Shown here piece by piece: positions 1 through 7,694 of a stretch of 64,000 nucleotides of DNA; position 1 is the first letter of the stretch; each line of letters opens with the position of its first letter. The notes beneath the pieces were generated by a model. It was not told the DNA's origin. It made no database searches and was given only the letters and a program-made list of their open reading frames with translations. The DNA is from Achromobacter xylosoxidans A8 (GTDB taxonomy: Bacteria > Pseudomonadota > Gammaproteobacteria > Burkholderiales > Burkholderiaceae_B): NCBI RefSeq assembly GCF_000165835.1, contig NC_014640.1:4960001-5024000 (forward strand). Reading direction: 5' to 3'. The position numbers and the translations under genes were made by a program.

Positions 1-79
1 ACCAAGCCGCCCTTCCCCAAAAGCCCGCCTCCAGCGCTCCTGCCTAGAAACACCGCTTGCGCAAAAACAGAGAGGAGCA

Positions 80-736
80 CTATTCCGACTTGTGCAGCAA
101 AACCAATGCGCCCCCATTGTCAACGGCGGCTTTCGCAGAAACGTCCGATAGAGTTACGACGAACGCCCCTCCCGCCTTGGAGGTCAACGTGCTGAACACA
201 TGCGGCGCTTGATCAATGAAGACCGCAAGGGCGGAAAACGTGAAGTCTTTACCCGTGTCATTCCTTACCTTGATGGTGAACTTCAAGTCCGTGGCGCCGA
301 TCGGAGAATTTTTTTGAGCGGCAACAATCTTGGCCTTGATTTTCTGAGGAACGCCGACCGACAGTAGCCCCTCCTCATTGGATCCCAAGTTGATGTGCGA
401 ATCCGACGCGAGCTTTCCGTCCCTGTCTTTGTCGAGAAAAATCGGCAATGAGAATCGTGCGAATGAATTGAACCCCTTTCGATAACACTCTGCGTACTTA
501 GCATCGGAAAAAATGCCTGGAACGGCTTGCTGCACGTCCAGCAAGACCTCCGAGGGCTGGCGCGAATCCTCAAGACTTTCGCAGGCTGGAACCTCCACCA
601 GTAGATTGCCTGCGAGTTGCTTGGTCGGCGAGGTAAGCAGGTCGGATAGGCTGACCTCAGTCTCGACCGTTGTCTTGCAGCCAGCGATCAAGGCCGTGGC
701 AAAGGCTAACAAGGCGGCTTTTTTTACTCTCGACAT
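80..736 (-). CDS. Hypothetical phage-type lipoprotein
   Basis: The start at 736 is preceded by GGAG, and the protein opens with a short lipoprotein signal (KKAALLAFATALIAGC) whose lipobox LIAGC puts the lipidated Cys at residue 20. About 200 mostly polar residues follow with no further membrane segment, so it should be anchored on the outer face of the inner membrane or inside the outer membrane. The overall look (short lipoprotein, KTTVETEVSLSDLL after the Cys) resembles small lipoproteins carried by prophages, but I cannot name a family with certainty. It lies inside the degraded island. The longer upstream in-frame start adds 14 residues without a ribosome binding site and was not used. 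Confidence 0.7.
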   Translation of the reverse strand: MSRVKKAALLAFATALIAGCKTTVETEVSLSDLLTSPTKQLAGNLLVEVPACESLEDSRQPSEVLLDVQQAVPGIFSDAKYAECYRKGFNSFARFSLPIFLDKDRDGKLASDSHINLGSNEEGLLSVGVPQKIKAKIVAAQKNSPIGATDLKFTIKVRNDTGKDFTFSALAVFIDQAPHVFSTLTSKAGGAFVVTLSDVSAKAAVDNGGALVLLHKSE

Positions 737-1129
737 TTTTTCTCCATATGCGATGTCGACGCCCACTTGTGCGTGCAATTGGGGGCAAGCCTTCTCACTT
801 TAACAATTCCCGACGATTTGTATCCAAATCACTGCAGATTGGTTGCCCGCCTTGAGCGGCTTTTTTGCGCCGGTAACCGGTCACACGCAGTCGCCCCTGG
901 GACACCTCGGCGGTAGACATTAGCGCAAACAGCCAGTGTCGAGTCTGGCCCGTTTCTTTCAGGATTCGCATACTGATTAACAAGGAGAACGAACATAGCC
1001 AATGCCCCACATCGGGGCCGCGCGCGGGCGCGCCCAGTTCCACGTAGATGGTGCGAAACAGCAACCGGGTGCCACCGCCGCGGAAGACCAACGCAAGCGA
1101 AGCACTGAAAGTGGAGACAGGCCGGATAG
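737..1129. other. Non-coding stretch, no gene recognised
   Basis: No convincing gene is seen on either strand between the lipoprotein gene and the terminator at 1130-1162. A 98-codon open frame on the minus strand (795-1091) has an unnatural composition and no ribosome binding site. This may be decayed island DNA plus the promoter of the lipoprotein gene. Confidence 0.5.
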
Positions 1130-1162
1130 ACGGTAGAGAAACGCCTGGTACTCGACCAGGCG
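1130..1162 (-). terminator. Rho-independent terminator candidate
   Basis: A perfect 8-bp inverted repeat (CGCCTGGT at 1142-1149, ACCAGGCG at 1155-1162, 5-nt loop) is followed on the minus strand by TTTCTCT. It lies about 50 bp downstream of the DUF6881 stop codon and would end that transcription unit. Confidence 0.55.
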
Positions 1163-1209
1163 GTTTCGGCCAGCGCTGCGAGTCAGCGCTTACCGAAGCT
1201 GGCGGCCGA

Positions 1210-1503
1210 CTATCTGCATGCGTCCCAAAGGGCCTCGAAATCGGCAGCTGTAATCAATTGAGCTGTGAACTGCCGATCGATATTGATCTCTTCGACCGTC
1301 GGCACAGCCATCGTCCCAAGCGCTGTCCTAGGCGTCTCCTGAAAATCGGAAGCAGCATCAACGCTTCCGTCCTCAAAAAATTCCAGCTTCCGACGCTCGA
1401 AGCGGTCCGCGTCTAGCTCCGAAACCATCCGAATTGGATCCTCCTTAGATCCGGATGACCAAACCACACTGATGTACTCCATCCAATGCTCCTCTGAGTT
1501 CAT
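1210..1503 (-). CDS. DUF6881 domain protein, immunity-like
   Basis: A 97-residue protein whose body (MEYISVVW near residue 8, then SELDADRFERRKLEFFEDG) matches my recollection of the DUF6881 pattern, a small single-domain family often found beside polymorphic toxins as a presumed immunity protein. GAGGTGA stands 6 bases before the start at 1503; a second possible start at 1482 would begin exactly at MEYISV. The gene is 115 bp downstream of the PD-(D/E)xK-like gene on the same strand and is followed by a terminator. It could be the protective partner of a nuclease encoded upstream, or an orphan immunity gene; the sequence alone does not decide. Confidence 0.65.
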   Translation of the reverse strand: MNSEEHWMEYISVVWSSGSKEDPIRMVSELDADRFERRKLEFFEDGSVDAASDFQETPRTALGTMAVPTVEEINIDRQFTAQLITAADFEALWDACR

Positions 1504-1618
1504 ATTTCGTCACCTCGCTGGCGGGCTAGCCACTACGCCGGTTCCGGATGCTCTCCTGCCTCAAGGTCCGCTGATAGCCCCGGCTCATGCCCCGCGTGCG
1601 GGGTGGTGCCCTTCGTGC

Positions 1619-2245
1619 TCACAAAGCAATATCACGCGAAGCATGGGGAGGGCACTTTCGACGCCAACGCTCTCCTACGCTGCCCCGATATTGCAGCCGA
1701 GGCGAATCGTCTGGCGAAGTTATTGCCTCGGCGATCAGTAGTTGTCGTTCCTTCAGGCCGGCGGGAGCTTCTTCATAATTCAACTCCTTCGCGCTGACAC
1801 TGGCCCAGACAAACAACGCGTCCTCGGCGATTTCGTATTCCTTTATGAGCTTTCCAGTCGGCCCGAGATAGCGCTTGTTGCCAATCTTTAGGCCCGTCGC
1901 GCCCGAGCGATTTGCCAGGCCCGCCAAGGTGTTCATGTCTTTTTCCCAAGCGGCAGCCACTCTCGGCGCGTACTTCAGCTCGATCGCACCGACTATGCGT
2001 CGTGCATTGCAGACCAGAACATCAGGTAGCACAACGGAATTTCCATCTTCAGACTCCAAGCGCGGCTCCACAAATAGGCGCCACACCTTGTCCTTTTTAT
2101 GAACCCCGAAATCCCTGAATAGGTAGGTACAAAACAAGGTCTGAAGAGCCGCTTCCGAGTTGATTTCCGCATACACATAGTGCTCAGAGATGCACGCGTT
2201 CCAAGCGTTGCGGATCATGCCTGCCAATCTTCTACGTTTCACCAT
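1619..2245 (-). CDS. PD-(D/E)xK nuclease-like hypothetical protein
   Basis: About 208 residues using the start at 2245. The spacing E31...PD75...E89-L-K91 (LPDVLVCN, then AIELKY) is the classic PD-(D/E)xK nuclease core, so DNA cleavage is plausible though no named family is recognised. The C-terminal 60 residues show no motif. The start is uncertain: ATGs at 2317, 2287 and 2263 are in frame, and only 2287 has a nearby GGAGG. I prefer 2245 because the overlapping upstream frame still looks coding down to its stop at 2232. It lies between an HNH endonuclease and a DUF6881 gene, all on the minus strand, in an island with visible gene decay. Confidence 0.55.
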   Translation of the reverse strand: MVKRRRLAGMIRNAWNACISEHYVYAEINSEAALQTLFCTYLFRDFGVHKKDKVWRLFVEPRLESEDGNSVVLPDVLVCNARRIVGAIELKYAPRVAAAWEKDMNTLAGLANRSGATGLKIGNKRYLGPTGKLIKEYEIAEDALFVWASVSAKELNYEEAPAGLKERQLLIAEAITSPDDSPRLQYRGSVGERWRRKCPPHASRDIAL

Positions 2246-2432
2246 GGATTTCAGATGACTCATACAAAGCCGCAATGATAGAGGCATCTTCCTCCCGCCA
2301 GTTTTCCCTCGTCTCATTGCTCAGCCAATGGAGCAATGCCATGCTCGATTTCATCGTCCGCTTTTTCGAAGAACTGCTGGATATCGCCAACTTCGGCAAC
2401 GACATCAACAAATAGCGACGATCCTCGCCCAT
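2232..2432 (-). pseudogene. Small ORF with apparent compensating frameshifts
   Basis: An uninterrupted 66-codon frame runs from ATG 2432 to TAG at 2234-2232. Its two ends look protein-like (MGEDRRYL at the start; LSNETRENWREEDASI and AALYESSEIHG at the end) but the middle reads SSSSSKKRTMKSSM. Over about 2340-2415 another minus-strand frame gives a much more natural sequence (LFVDVVAEVGDIQQFF, EKADDEIEHGIA) that has no ATG and stops at 2314. The simplest reading is one small protein of about 68 residues with two opposite indels, through mutation or assembly error. The last bases overlap the preferred start of the PD-(D/E)xK-like gene by 14 nt. Function unknown. Confidence 0.4.
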
Positions 2433-2435
2433 CGC

Positions 2436-3405
2436 CTAGTCGAGAGCGAAGTTTCCCGCCCAACGCTCGTAGTGCTGTCGCATGGCTTCTGCATCGGGGC
2501 GCTGCATCTCGCTATTAGGGAGCCGCATCATCTGACCGTGATACTCACCGTAGCTCGGGCGCGCCTGATCAGACATTTCCACCGTCCAACTGACTGGACA
2601 CACCCGCAGCAATCCCAAATCAAAAAGCGAGTGAACATCGGCGCGGAGCAACACGCCATTCGTCACATGATTGGTGTGCTCACCTCGATACGGCTTAATG
2701 TGTGCGCCCTCCAGAATCTCCCTGACTGGGCACCCCGTCACCGCGCAGCGCTCGTTATATGCGGCAAAAAGCTCTCGGCGAAACTTGGGCTGGCCCTGCC
2801 TGCGGGCAATGCTCATCAAGACCTTCGTCCTTCCATCATTATCATTCGTCGCATCGAATGCCTTGGCGCCTTCCAACTCGACCTGAACTCGGACTATCTC
2901 TGGCGAATCGCTGACCCGGAAGGGACGCATATTCCCTTTAGAATCCGCAGCAAGCTCCCAAATGCCATGGACGGCATGGATCAGGATCATAGAGTTCGTA
3001 GACGATATCTTCGACGTCGTCACGCCTGTACAGCGCATCCATTGGATGCCAGCCATCGGTACGCCTTGCCGACCGATTTACCGCCCATGCACTTCTCCCG
3101 AACTCGTTCACCGACAGCATCCGTAGGTCCGGGCCGACGTTTGCCCGCTTGAAGTCAGGTACTCGTTCGACCGTGTATGCCTCGACTTGCTTGGGGCTGG
3201 CACGCCCACCCAATTGTCGAACAGCTTCGAGCGTCCATCGCCAGCTTTGCTTGCCGTACTTGTAGTCCCGCTTTTTATCTCGTTGAAGGACGAAGGATCT
3301 AGGCCGCGTACCAAAATGCCGGATGTAGTGAAATGGCCCCAGATACCGAAAGCCAGCTCCGCTGTGCTCATGTGTATTGACCCAGTGAAAACCTGCTCGC
3401 GTCAT
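2436..3405 (-). pseudogene. HNH endonuclease split by a frameshift
   Basis: Two overlapping frames together make one HNH nuclease. The 5' frame (3405-2938) carries a winged-helix-like segment (WRWTLEAVRQLGGRAS, then RMLSVNEFGR) and ends shortly after DDVEDIVYELYDP. The 3' frame (from ATG 3056 to the stop at 2436) resumes at VHGIWELAAD and carries the HNH core: CAVTGC, then LEGAHIKPYRG, then TNGVLLRADVHSLFD. The change of frame is near 2970-2985 and equals one extra base. The catalytic domain is intact and could be expressed alone from 3056. The 5' end abuts the IS remnant, so the first residues may derive from the insertion. Either an authentic decayed gene or an assembly indel. Confidence 0.6.
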
Positions 3406-3422
3406 AATCGAGGGAATTGACG

Positions 3423-3737
3423 ATGAGCACGAAGATGGAAGACGACATCAAACGCTGAACGGCCAAGCGCAAGAGCGCGCTGGTGCTGGACATCATCCAG
3501 GGCAAGACCATCGTGGCCGAGGCGAGCCGCCAATACGACCTGTCGCCCTCGGAGGTCGAGCAGTTGGTCGATGATGGCAAGCGGGGTATGGAGAACGCGC
3601 TGCGCGCCAATCCGCAGGACGTGCGCGAGCAATACGAGCGTCAGCTCAAGGACCTTCAAGAGGCCTATGGCGAGGCGATGCTGGAGCTGCGCGCGAGAAA
3701 AAAATTGCAGTCCCTGCTGGGCGAGGACGAGAAGTGA
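3423..3737 (+). pseudogene. IS3-family orfA with in-frame TGA
   Basis: From ATG 3423 the reading is MSTKMEDDIKR, then TGA at 3456-3458 where the family has Trp, then TAKRKSALVLDIIQGK and a complete helix-turn-helix transposase protein (104 codons in all) ending GEDEK. The HTH lies around TIVAEASRQYDLSPSEVEQLV. A single G-to-A change (TGG to TGA) explains the stop. Its stop codon overlaps the orfB start (GTGA at 3734), the usual IS3 arrangement for translational coupling or frameshifting. Confidence 0.8.
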
Positions 3738-4050
3738 TCGAGATGATCCGCCAGGGACTGCAAGCCGAAGGCATCACCGTCTCGATCGCCACGGTGTGCC
3801 GCTGGTTCGGTGTGCCGCGCCGTTCGGTTTATTACAAACCGGTCAAGTCGCCGCCGAAGGTCGATCCGAAGTTCGTCACCCCGATCAAGGCGATGATTGA
3901 AGAGTCGCCGTCGTTTGGCTACCGGACGGTCGCGCATCTGTTGGGATTCAACAAGAACGCCGTGCAACGCGTGTTCCAACTGATGGGCTGGCAGGTCCGC
4001 AAGCGGCCGATTGGCTTGAGGCCACGAATCCAGGCACTGCCGTCGGTGGC
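3734..4050 (+). pseudogene. IS3-family orfB, 3'-truncated transposase
   Basis: GTG start overlapping the orfA stop. The first 106 codons follow the orfB N-terminal helix-turn-helix region (VSIATVCRWFGVPRRSVYY, then SFGYRTVAHLLGFNKN) as far as RPRIQALPSVA. The DDE catalytic core that should follow is missing; after 4050 the frame continues only by chance to a stop at 4159. Confidence 0.8.
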
Positions 4051-4052
4051 TA

Positions 4053-4169
4053 ACCTATTCCAAATGGCTGGATGGAGATCAGAACGACTTGGAGATGAGC
4101 CGGCTAGAAACGGCGATTTCTCCCCAGAATCTCCCCGAGAAAGCAAAACAGACGCCTAAGCGTCTGTAA
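4053..4169 (+). pseudogene. C-terminal fragment of a tyrosine integrase (probable)
   Basis: In the frame from 4053 to the TAA at 4167-4169 the sequence reads TYSKWLDGDQNDLEMSRL, then ETAISPQNLPEKAKQTPKRL. This has the look of the tail that follows the catalytic Tyr in island-type tyrosine recombinases, and it points at the 3' end of tRNA-His as such genes do beside their attachment site. Everything upstream is replaced by the truncated IS. The assignment rests on position and on remembered tail patterns, not on an alignment. Confidence 0.5.
4141..4167 (-). terminator. trnH: Rho-independent terminator of tRNA-His
   Basis: On the minus strand a perfect 8-bp stem (ACAGACGC / GCGTCTGT, loop TTAG, 4148-4167) is followed by TTTGCTT. 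It begins 17 bp past the tRNA 3' end. The same bases also encode the last codons of the integrase-like fragment on the plus strand. Confidence 0.8.
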
Positions 4170-4184
4170 TGTAAGGGGAATTCT

Positions 4185-4261
4185 TGGGGTGGCTGATGGG
4201 GCTCGAACCCACGACAACTGGAATCACAATCCAGGACTCTACCAACTGAGCTACAGCCACC
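4185..4261 (-). tRNA. trnH: tRNA-His (anticodon GTG)
   Basis: The minus strand folds as a full cloverleaf: 5' G(-1) and GTGGCTG acceptor strand, D arm GCTCAGTTGGTAGAGT, anticodon arm CTGGATTGTGATTCCAG with GTG anticodon, T arm GTGGGTTCGAGCCCCAT, 3' acceptor strand followed by discriminator C and an encoded CCA. The extra G(-1) opposite C73 is the histidine identity element. The 3' end faces the degraded island, so this gene is the likely integration site. Confidence 0.97.
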
Positions 4262-4323
4262 TCTGGTACTGCTTTCTTCCTTGCTGCGCCGCTTCGAAAG
4301 CTGCTCAACAACGAAGAGGCCGA

Positions 4324-4352
4324 ATTCTAGCACGTTTTTTTGAAGATGTGAA
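4324..4352 (-). promoter_or_regulatory. Promoter of tRNA-His
   Basis: On the minus strand TTCACA (4347-4352) and TAGAAT (4324-4329) are separated by 17 bp, close to the sigma-70 consensus. Transcription would start about 55 nt before the mature tRNA. Confidence 0.7.
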
Positions 4353-4372
4353 AACAGCCGCCACTTCCCCAC

Positions 4373-4400
4373 TTGCCAGGGCCAGCCGCCTTGCTATCCT
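4373..4400 (+). promoter_or_regulatory. Candidate promoter of cls
   Basis: TTGCCA (4373-4378) and TATCCT (4395-4400) are spaced by 16 bp, giving a start near 4407 and a short leader before the ATG at 4443. Confidence 0.4.
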
Positions 4401-4442
4401 TCGCCATTGATCATCTACGGAGGCCGCGCTTACGCCATCGCC

Positions 4443-5900
4443 ATGGACCGCATACACGCAATCTTGATCGATTATTGGCCCCATCTGGTTTTTGCCATCA
4501 GCATCGTGGCCGGGACGGGCGCGGCGGTGCATGCCGCGATGACCAAGCAGGACGTGCGGGCAGCCATCGGCTGGGTAGGCGTGGCGCTGTTTTCGCCGCT
4601 GTTCGGCGCGCTGTTCTATTTCGTAGCAGGCATCAACCGGATCCGCAAAACGCGGCTGTCGCAGCAGCGCGACGAGGCGATGGTGGTGGATGCGGAGCAG
4701 GTCGAGACCGCGCCCGTGGACGTGGCGCCGATCTCGGGCCAGCAGTTCTCGTCGCTGAAGGTGCTGGGCGACCGTGTCAGCCGCTTCCGCCTGCTGGGCG
4801 GCAACGCGGTGCGGCCGCTGGCCGGCGGCGACGAGGCCTATCCGGCGATGCTGCAGGCGATCCGCGAAGCGCGCCACGCGGTGGCGATGCAAAGCTACAT
4901 CTTCGACAACGACGCCATAGGCCGCGAGATGGCGCAGGCGCTGATCGAGGCGCGCGAGCGCGGGGTCGAGGTGCGGGTGCTGATCGACGCCATCGGCTCC
5001 AAGTATTCGCGCCCGCCCATCGTGCGCATGCTGTCGCGCGGCGGGGTGCCGGTGGCGCGCTTCATGACCAATCCGCTGGGCGTGCTGCGCATGCCCTATG
5101 CCAACCTGCGCAGCCACCGCAAGGTGCTGGTGGTCGATGGACGCGTGGGCTTTACCGGCGGCATGAACGTGCGCGCGGCCTTTGTCAGCGCGCTGGCGGG
5201 CGACGGCACCAACCGCGATACCCACTTCCGGGTGGAAGGGCCGATCGTGACGCAGTTGATGTCGGTGTTTGCGCACGACTGGAACTTCACGACCCACGAA
5301 TCGCTGCCTGCCAAGCCCTGGTTCGATCCCGAGGCCCTGCCGCCCACGGGCGACGTGCCGATGCGCTGCGTGCCGTCAGGCCCCGACCGCGCCCTGGGCA
5401 GCACGCACAATATGCTGCTGGGCGCGCTGGCGGTGGCGCAGCGCCATGTGCGCATCCAGTCGCCCTACTTCCTGCCCGACCAGACGTTGATCGGCGCGCT
5501 GGCTACGGCCGCGCGGCGCGGGGTGGTGGTGGATATCGTGATTCCCGGCAAGAACAATCTGCGGCTGGTCGACTATGCCATGACGGCTCAACTGGACCAG
5601 GTGGTGCGCACGGGCTGCCGGGTCTGGCGCTCGCATGGCGCGTTCGACCATTCCAAGCTGATGACGGTGGACGATGCCTGGGCCTATGTGGGCTCGTCCA
5701 ATCTGGACCCGCGCAGCCTGCGGCTGAATTTCGAGCTGGACACCGAAATCTACGATCCGGGCGTGGCGCGCTGGATCGGCGCGCGGGTCGACGGGTTGAT
5801 CGCGCAAGGCCGGCGCGAAACGCTGGAGAACCTGCTGCGGGCGCCGTTCGCCAAGCGCCTGCGCAACAAGGTGATCTGGCTGGCCACGCCCTATTTGTGA
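4443..5900 (+). CDS. cls: Cardiolipin synthase
   Basis: A phospholipase-D-superfamily enzyme that condenses two phosphatidylglycerol molecules to cardiolipin at the inner membrane. Two N-terminal membrane helices (about residues 10-60) precede two HKD motifs: HRKVLVVDGRVGFTGGMN beginning at His225, and HSKLMTVDDAWAYVGSSN beginning at His403. The length of 485 residues is normal for bacterial ClsA. I took ATG 4443 (MDRIHAILIDYWP); a TTG at 4407 adds 12 residues, and the only GGAGG lies about 20 bp before 4443, so the start is not certain. It stands alone downstream of and divergent from tRNA-His, and is the first clear core gene to the right of the island. Confidence 0.93.
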   Translation: MDRIHAILIDYWPHLVFAISIVAGTGAAVHAAMTKQDVRAAIGWVGVALFSPLFGALFYFVAGINRIRKTRLSQQRDEAMVVDAEQVETAPVDVAPISGQQFSSLKVLGDRVSRFRLLGGNAVRPLAGGDEAYPAMLQAIREARHAVAMQSYIFDNDAIGREMAQALIEARERGVEVRVLIDAIGSKYSRPPIVRMLSRGGVPVARFMTNPLGVLRMPYANLRSHRKVLVVDGRVGFTGGMNVRAAFVSALAGDGTNRDTHFRVEGPIVTQLMSVFAHDWNFTTHESLPAKPWFDPEALPPTGDVPMRCVPSGPDRALGSTHNMLLGALAVAQRHVRIQSPYFLPDQTLIGALATAARRGVVVDIVIPGKNNLRLVDYAMTAQLDQVVRTGCRVWRSHGAFDHSKLMTVDDAWAYVGSSNLDPRSLRLNFELDTEIYDPGVARWIGARVDGLIAQGRRETLENLLRAPFAKRLRNKVIWLATPYL

Positions 5901-5932
5901 CGATGCCGCCACAACTACGGTAATCTTGCGCG

Positions 5933-6847
5933 ATGCGCTACGAACTTACCGATCTCCGCCTGTTCCTCGCGATCGCCGAGGCAAAAAGCCTGTCTGGCGG
6001 GGCCAACGCCGTGCACTTGACGGCGTCCTCGGCCAGCTACCGGCTGAAGAACCTGGAGTTCGCGATGGGCGTGCCGCTGTTCAAGCGCGAAGCCCGCGGC
6101 ATGGAACTGACGGTGGAAGGGACCTTCGTGCTCAAGCATGTGCGCTCGCTGCTGGCCGGGGTCGAGCGCATGCACGGAGAGGTCAGCGGCTTCGCCAGCG
6201 GCCTGAAGGGCAGCGTCAAGCTGTTCGCCAACAGCAGCTCCCTCAACGGCTTCATCGTGCCCAGCCTGAGCCGTTTCCTGTCGGCCAATCCCAACGTCAA
6301 CATCCTGCTTGAAGAGCGCTCCAGCAATACGATCGAGGCGGCCATCGCCGGCCAGGAAGCCGACATCGGCATCTTCGCAGGCCGCGCCAAGTCCGCCGGC
6401 GTCAACGCCATGCGCTATGCGGTCGACGAACTGATCATTGCCGCCCCCTTGAACCACCCTGTGGTGGAAAGCTCGCCCGTACGCTTCCCTGCGGTGCTGG
6501 ACCTGGATTTCGTCTGCATGAGCCGCAACAGCAGCAACTACGTGTTCTTGTGCGACATGGCCAAGCTGGCCGGCAAGACGCCCAAGGTACGCATCCACGT
6601 GCATACTTTCGACGCGGTGCTGTCCATGGTGGAAGCGGGCGTGGGCGTGTCGCTGGTGCCGCGCAGCGTGGCCGCCAACGCCTTGCGCGAAAAGAGGATC
6701 GCGGCCGTAGCCCTGAGCGAACCCTGGGCCCTGCGCGAACTGACGCTGGTCACTCAGGCGGGGGTGCCGCCCTCGCCCTTCGTCGAGCAGGTCGCGGAGT
6801 ACCTGCTCGACGATCCTATCGTGGCGGCCACGCGCGAGCAGGACTGA
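5933..6847 (+). CDS. LysR-family transcriptional regulator
   Basis: 304 residues with an N-terminal winged helix-turn-helix (LRLFLAIAEAKSLSGGAN, then TASSASYRLKNLEF and LFKREARGMELT) and a LysR substrate-binding domain from about residue 90. The recognition helix departs from the common TQPAVS pattern (TASSASY). It is convergent with the enoyl-CoA hydratase at 6891. The regulated genes are probably the caiB/Bug/hydratase operon and its divergent Bug, and perhaps the operon starting at 19018, because those control regions share the motif CGAAAnATTCG; that link is an inference. Confidence 0.9.
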   Translation: MRYELTDLRLFLAIAEAKSLSGGANAVHLTASSASYRLKNLEFAMGVPLFKREARGMELTVEGTFVLKHVRSLLAGVERMHGEVSGFASGLKGSVKLFANSSSLNGFIVPSLSRFLSANPNVNILLEERSSNTIEAAIAGQEADIGIFAGRAKSAGVNAMRYAVDELIIAAPLNHPVVESSPVRFPAVLDLDFVCMSRNSSNYVFLCDMAKLAGKTPKVRIHVHTFDAVLSMVEAGVGVSLVPRSVAANALREKRIAAVALSEPWALRELTLVTQAGVPPSPFVEQVAEYLLDDPIVAATREQD

Positions 6848-6890
6848 CACTTCGTCAGGAGCCAGGCGTCCCGGCGTGGACCGGACCAGA

Positions 6891-7682
6891 TCAGGCTTTG
6901 GCGCGGCGCTTGTTTTCCAGGAATTCGTTCATGAACTTCTGCGGTTCGCCGGTGTTGAACGCCACGGCGAATTCACCAACGCTGTCCTCGATCGCCTCAT
7001 CCACCGGCATGGTCTCCCACCGCCGCAACAGCTTCTTCTGCTGACGCAACACGGCCGGCCCCAGCGCGGCGAATCCTTCCGCCAGCTTGCGGACGGCGTT
7101 GTCCAACTCAGCCTGAGGCACCGCGGCGTTCACCAGGCCCCAGTCCTGCGCGCGCCGCGCATCGATCAGATCGCCCGTCAGCAGCATCCAGGCGCTGTTG
7201 GCGGCGCCGATCAAACGCGGCATGAGCGCCGCATGGATCACCGAGGGTATGCCCACCTTCACCTCGGGCATGCCGAACTGTGCGTGATCGGCGCAGATGC
7301 GCAGGTCGCAAGCCAGGGCGAATTCCAGGCCGCCCCCCAGGCACCAGCCAGGAATGCGCGCGATGACGGGCGCCGGGAAATGGCGGACGTCATTGCAAAG
7401 GTCTCGCAGGTTCGAAATGAAGCGCTGCGCCGTCGGCTCGTCGAGCGCGGCCATTTCCGCGATATCGGCGCCCGCGACGAAGGCACGGTCGCTGGCGCCG
7501 CGCAGCACCAGCACGCGGACCGACTCATCCGCGCGCAGCCATGCCAGCGCGTCCCGCAGGCCGTCTATCACAGGCGTGCTCAGGATGTTCAGTGCGCCGG
7601 CGTCCAGCATGGTCAAGGTGGCTATGCCGGACTCCTCGATCTCGGCTCGGGCATGGGGAAGGACGTGGGATCTGGTGCTCAT
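6891..7682 (-). CDS. Enoyl-CoA hydratase/isomerase family protein
   Basis: 263-residue crotonase-fold protein. The oxyanion-hole segments are GADIAEMAALDE and PGWCLGGGLEFALACDLRI, and the second catalytic segment is FGMPEVKVGIPSVIHAAL, where the Glu equivalent to that of hydratases is present (PEVKVGI). It is the last gene of a three-gene operon after a caiB-like CoA-transferase and a Bug receptor, 12 bp behind the Bug stop. It probably hydrates or isomerises the CoA ester made by the transferase. The substrate cannot be read from the sequence. Confidence 0.88.
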   Translation of the reverse strand: MSTRSHVLPHARAEIEESGIATLTMLDAGALNILSTPVIDGLRDALAWLRADESVRVLVLRGASDRAFVAGADIAEMAALDEPTAQRFISNLRDLCNDVRHFPAPVIARIPGWCLGGGLEFALACDLRICADHAQFGMPEVKVGIPSVIHAALMPRLIGAANSAWMLLTGDLIDARRAQDWGLVNAAVPQAELDNAVRKLAEGFAALGPAVLRQQKKLLRRWETMPVDEAIEDSVGEFAVAFNTGEPQKFMNEFLENKRRAKA

Positions 7683-7694
7683 GAAACCTCCTTG

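Larger units (their letters stand above)
3423..4050 (+). mobile_element. Truncated IS3-family insertion sequence
   Basis: An orfA/orfB pair of IS3 type in which orfA has an in-frame stop and orfB is cut off at 4050, where the sequence switches to the integrase-like fragment. Neither terminal inverted repeat could be defined. The left end probably lies between about 3372 and 3422, overlapping the broken HNH gene. The copy cannot make a transposase and is a fossil. Confidence 0.75.

Noticed and set aside
795..1091. A 98-codon minus-strand frame in the island
   Set aside because: No ribosome binding site and an unnatural composition; no recognisable family.
1586..1610. CCCCGC-GT-GCGGGG hairpin after the PD-(D/E)xK-like gene as a terminator
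   Set aside because: No T-run on the minus strand and only a 2-nt loop; not convincing.
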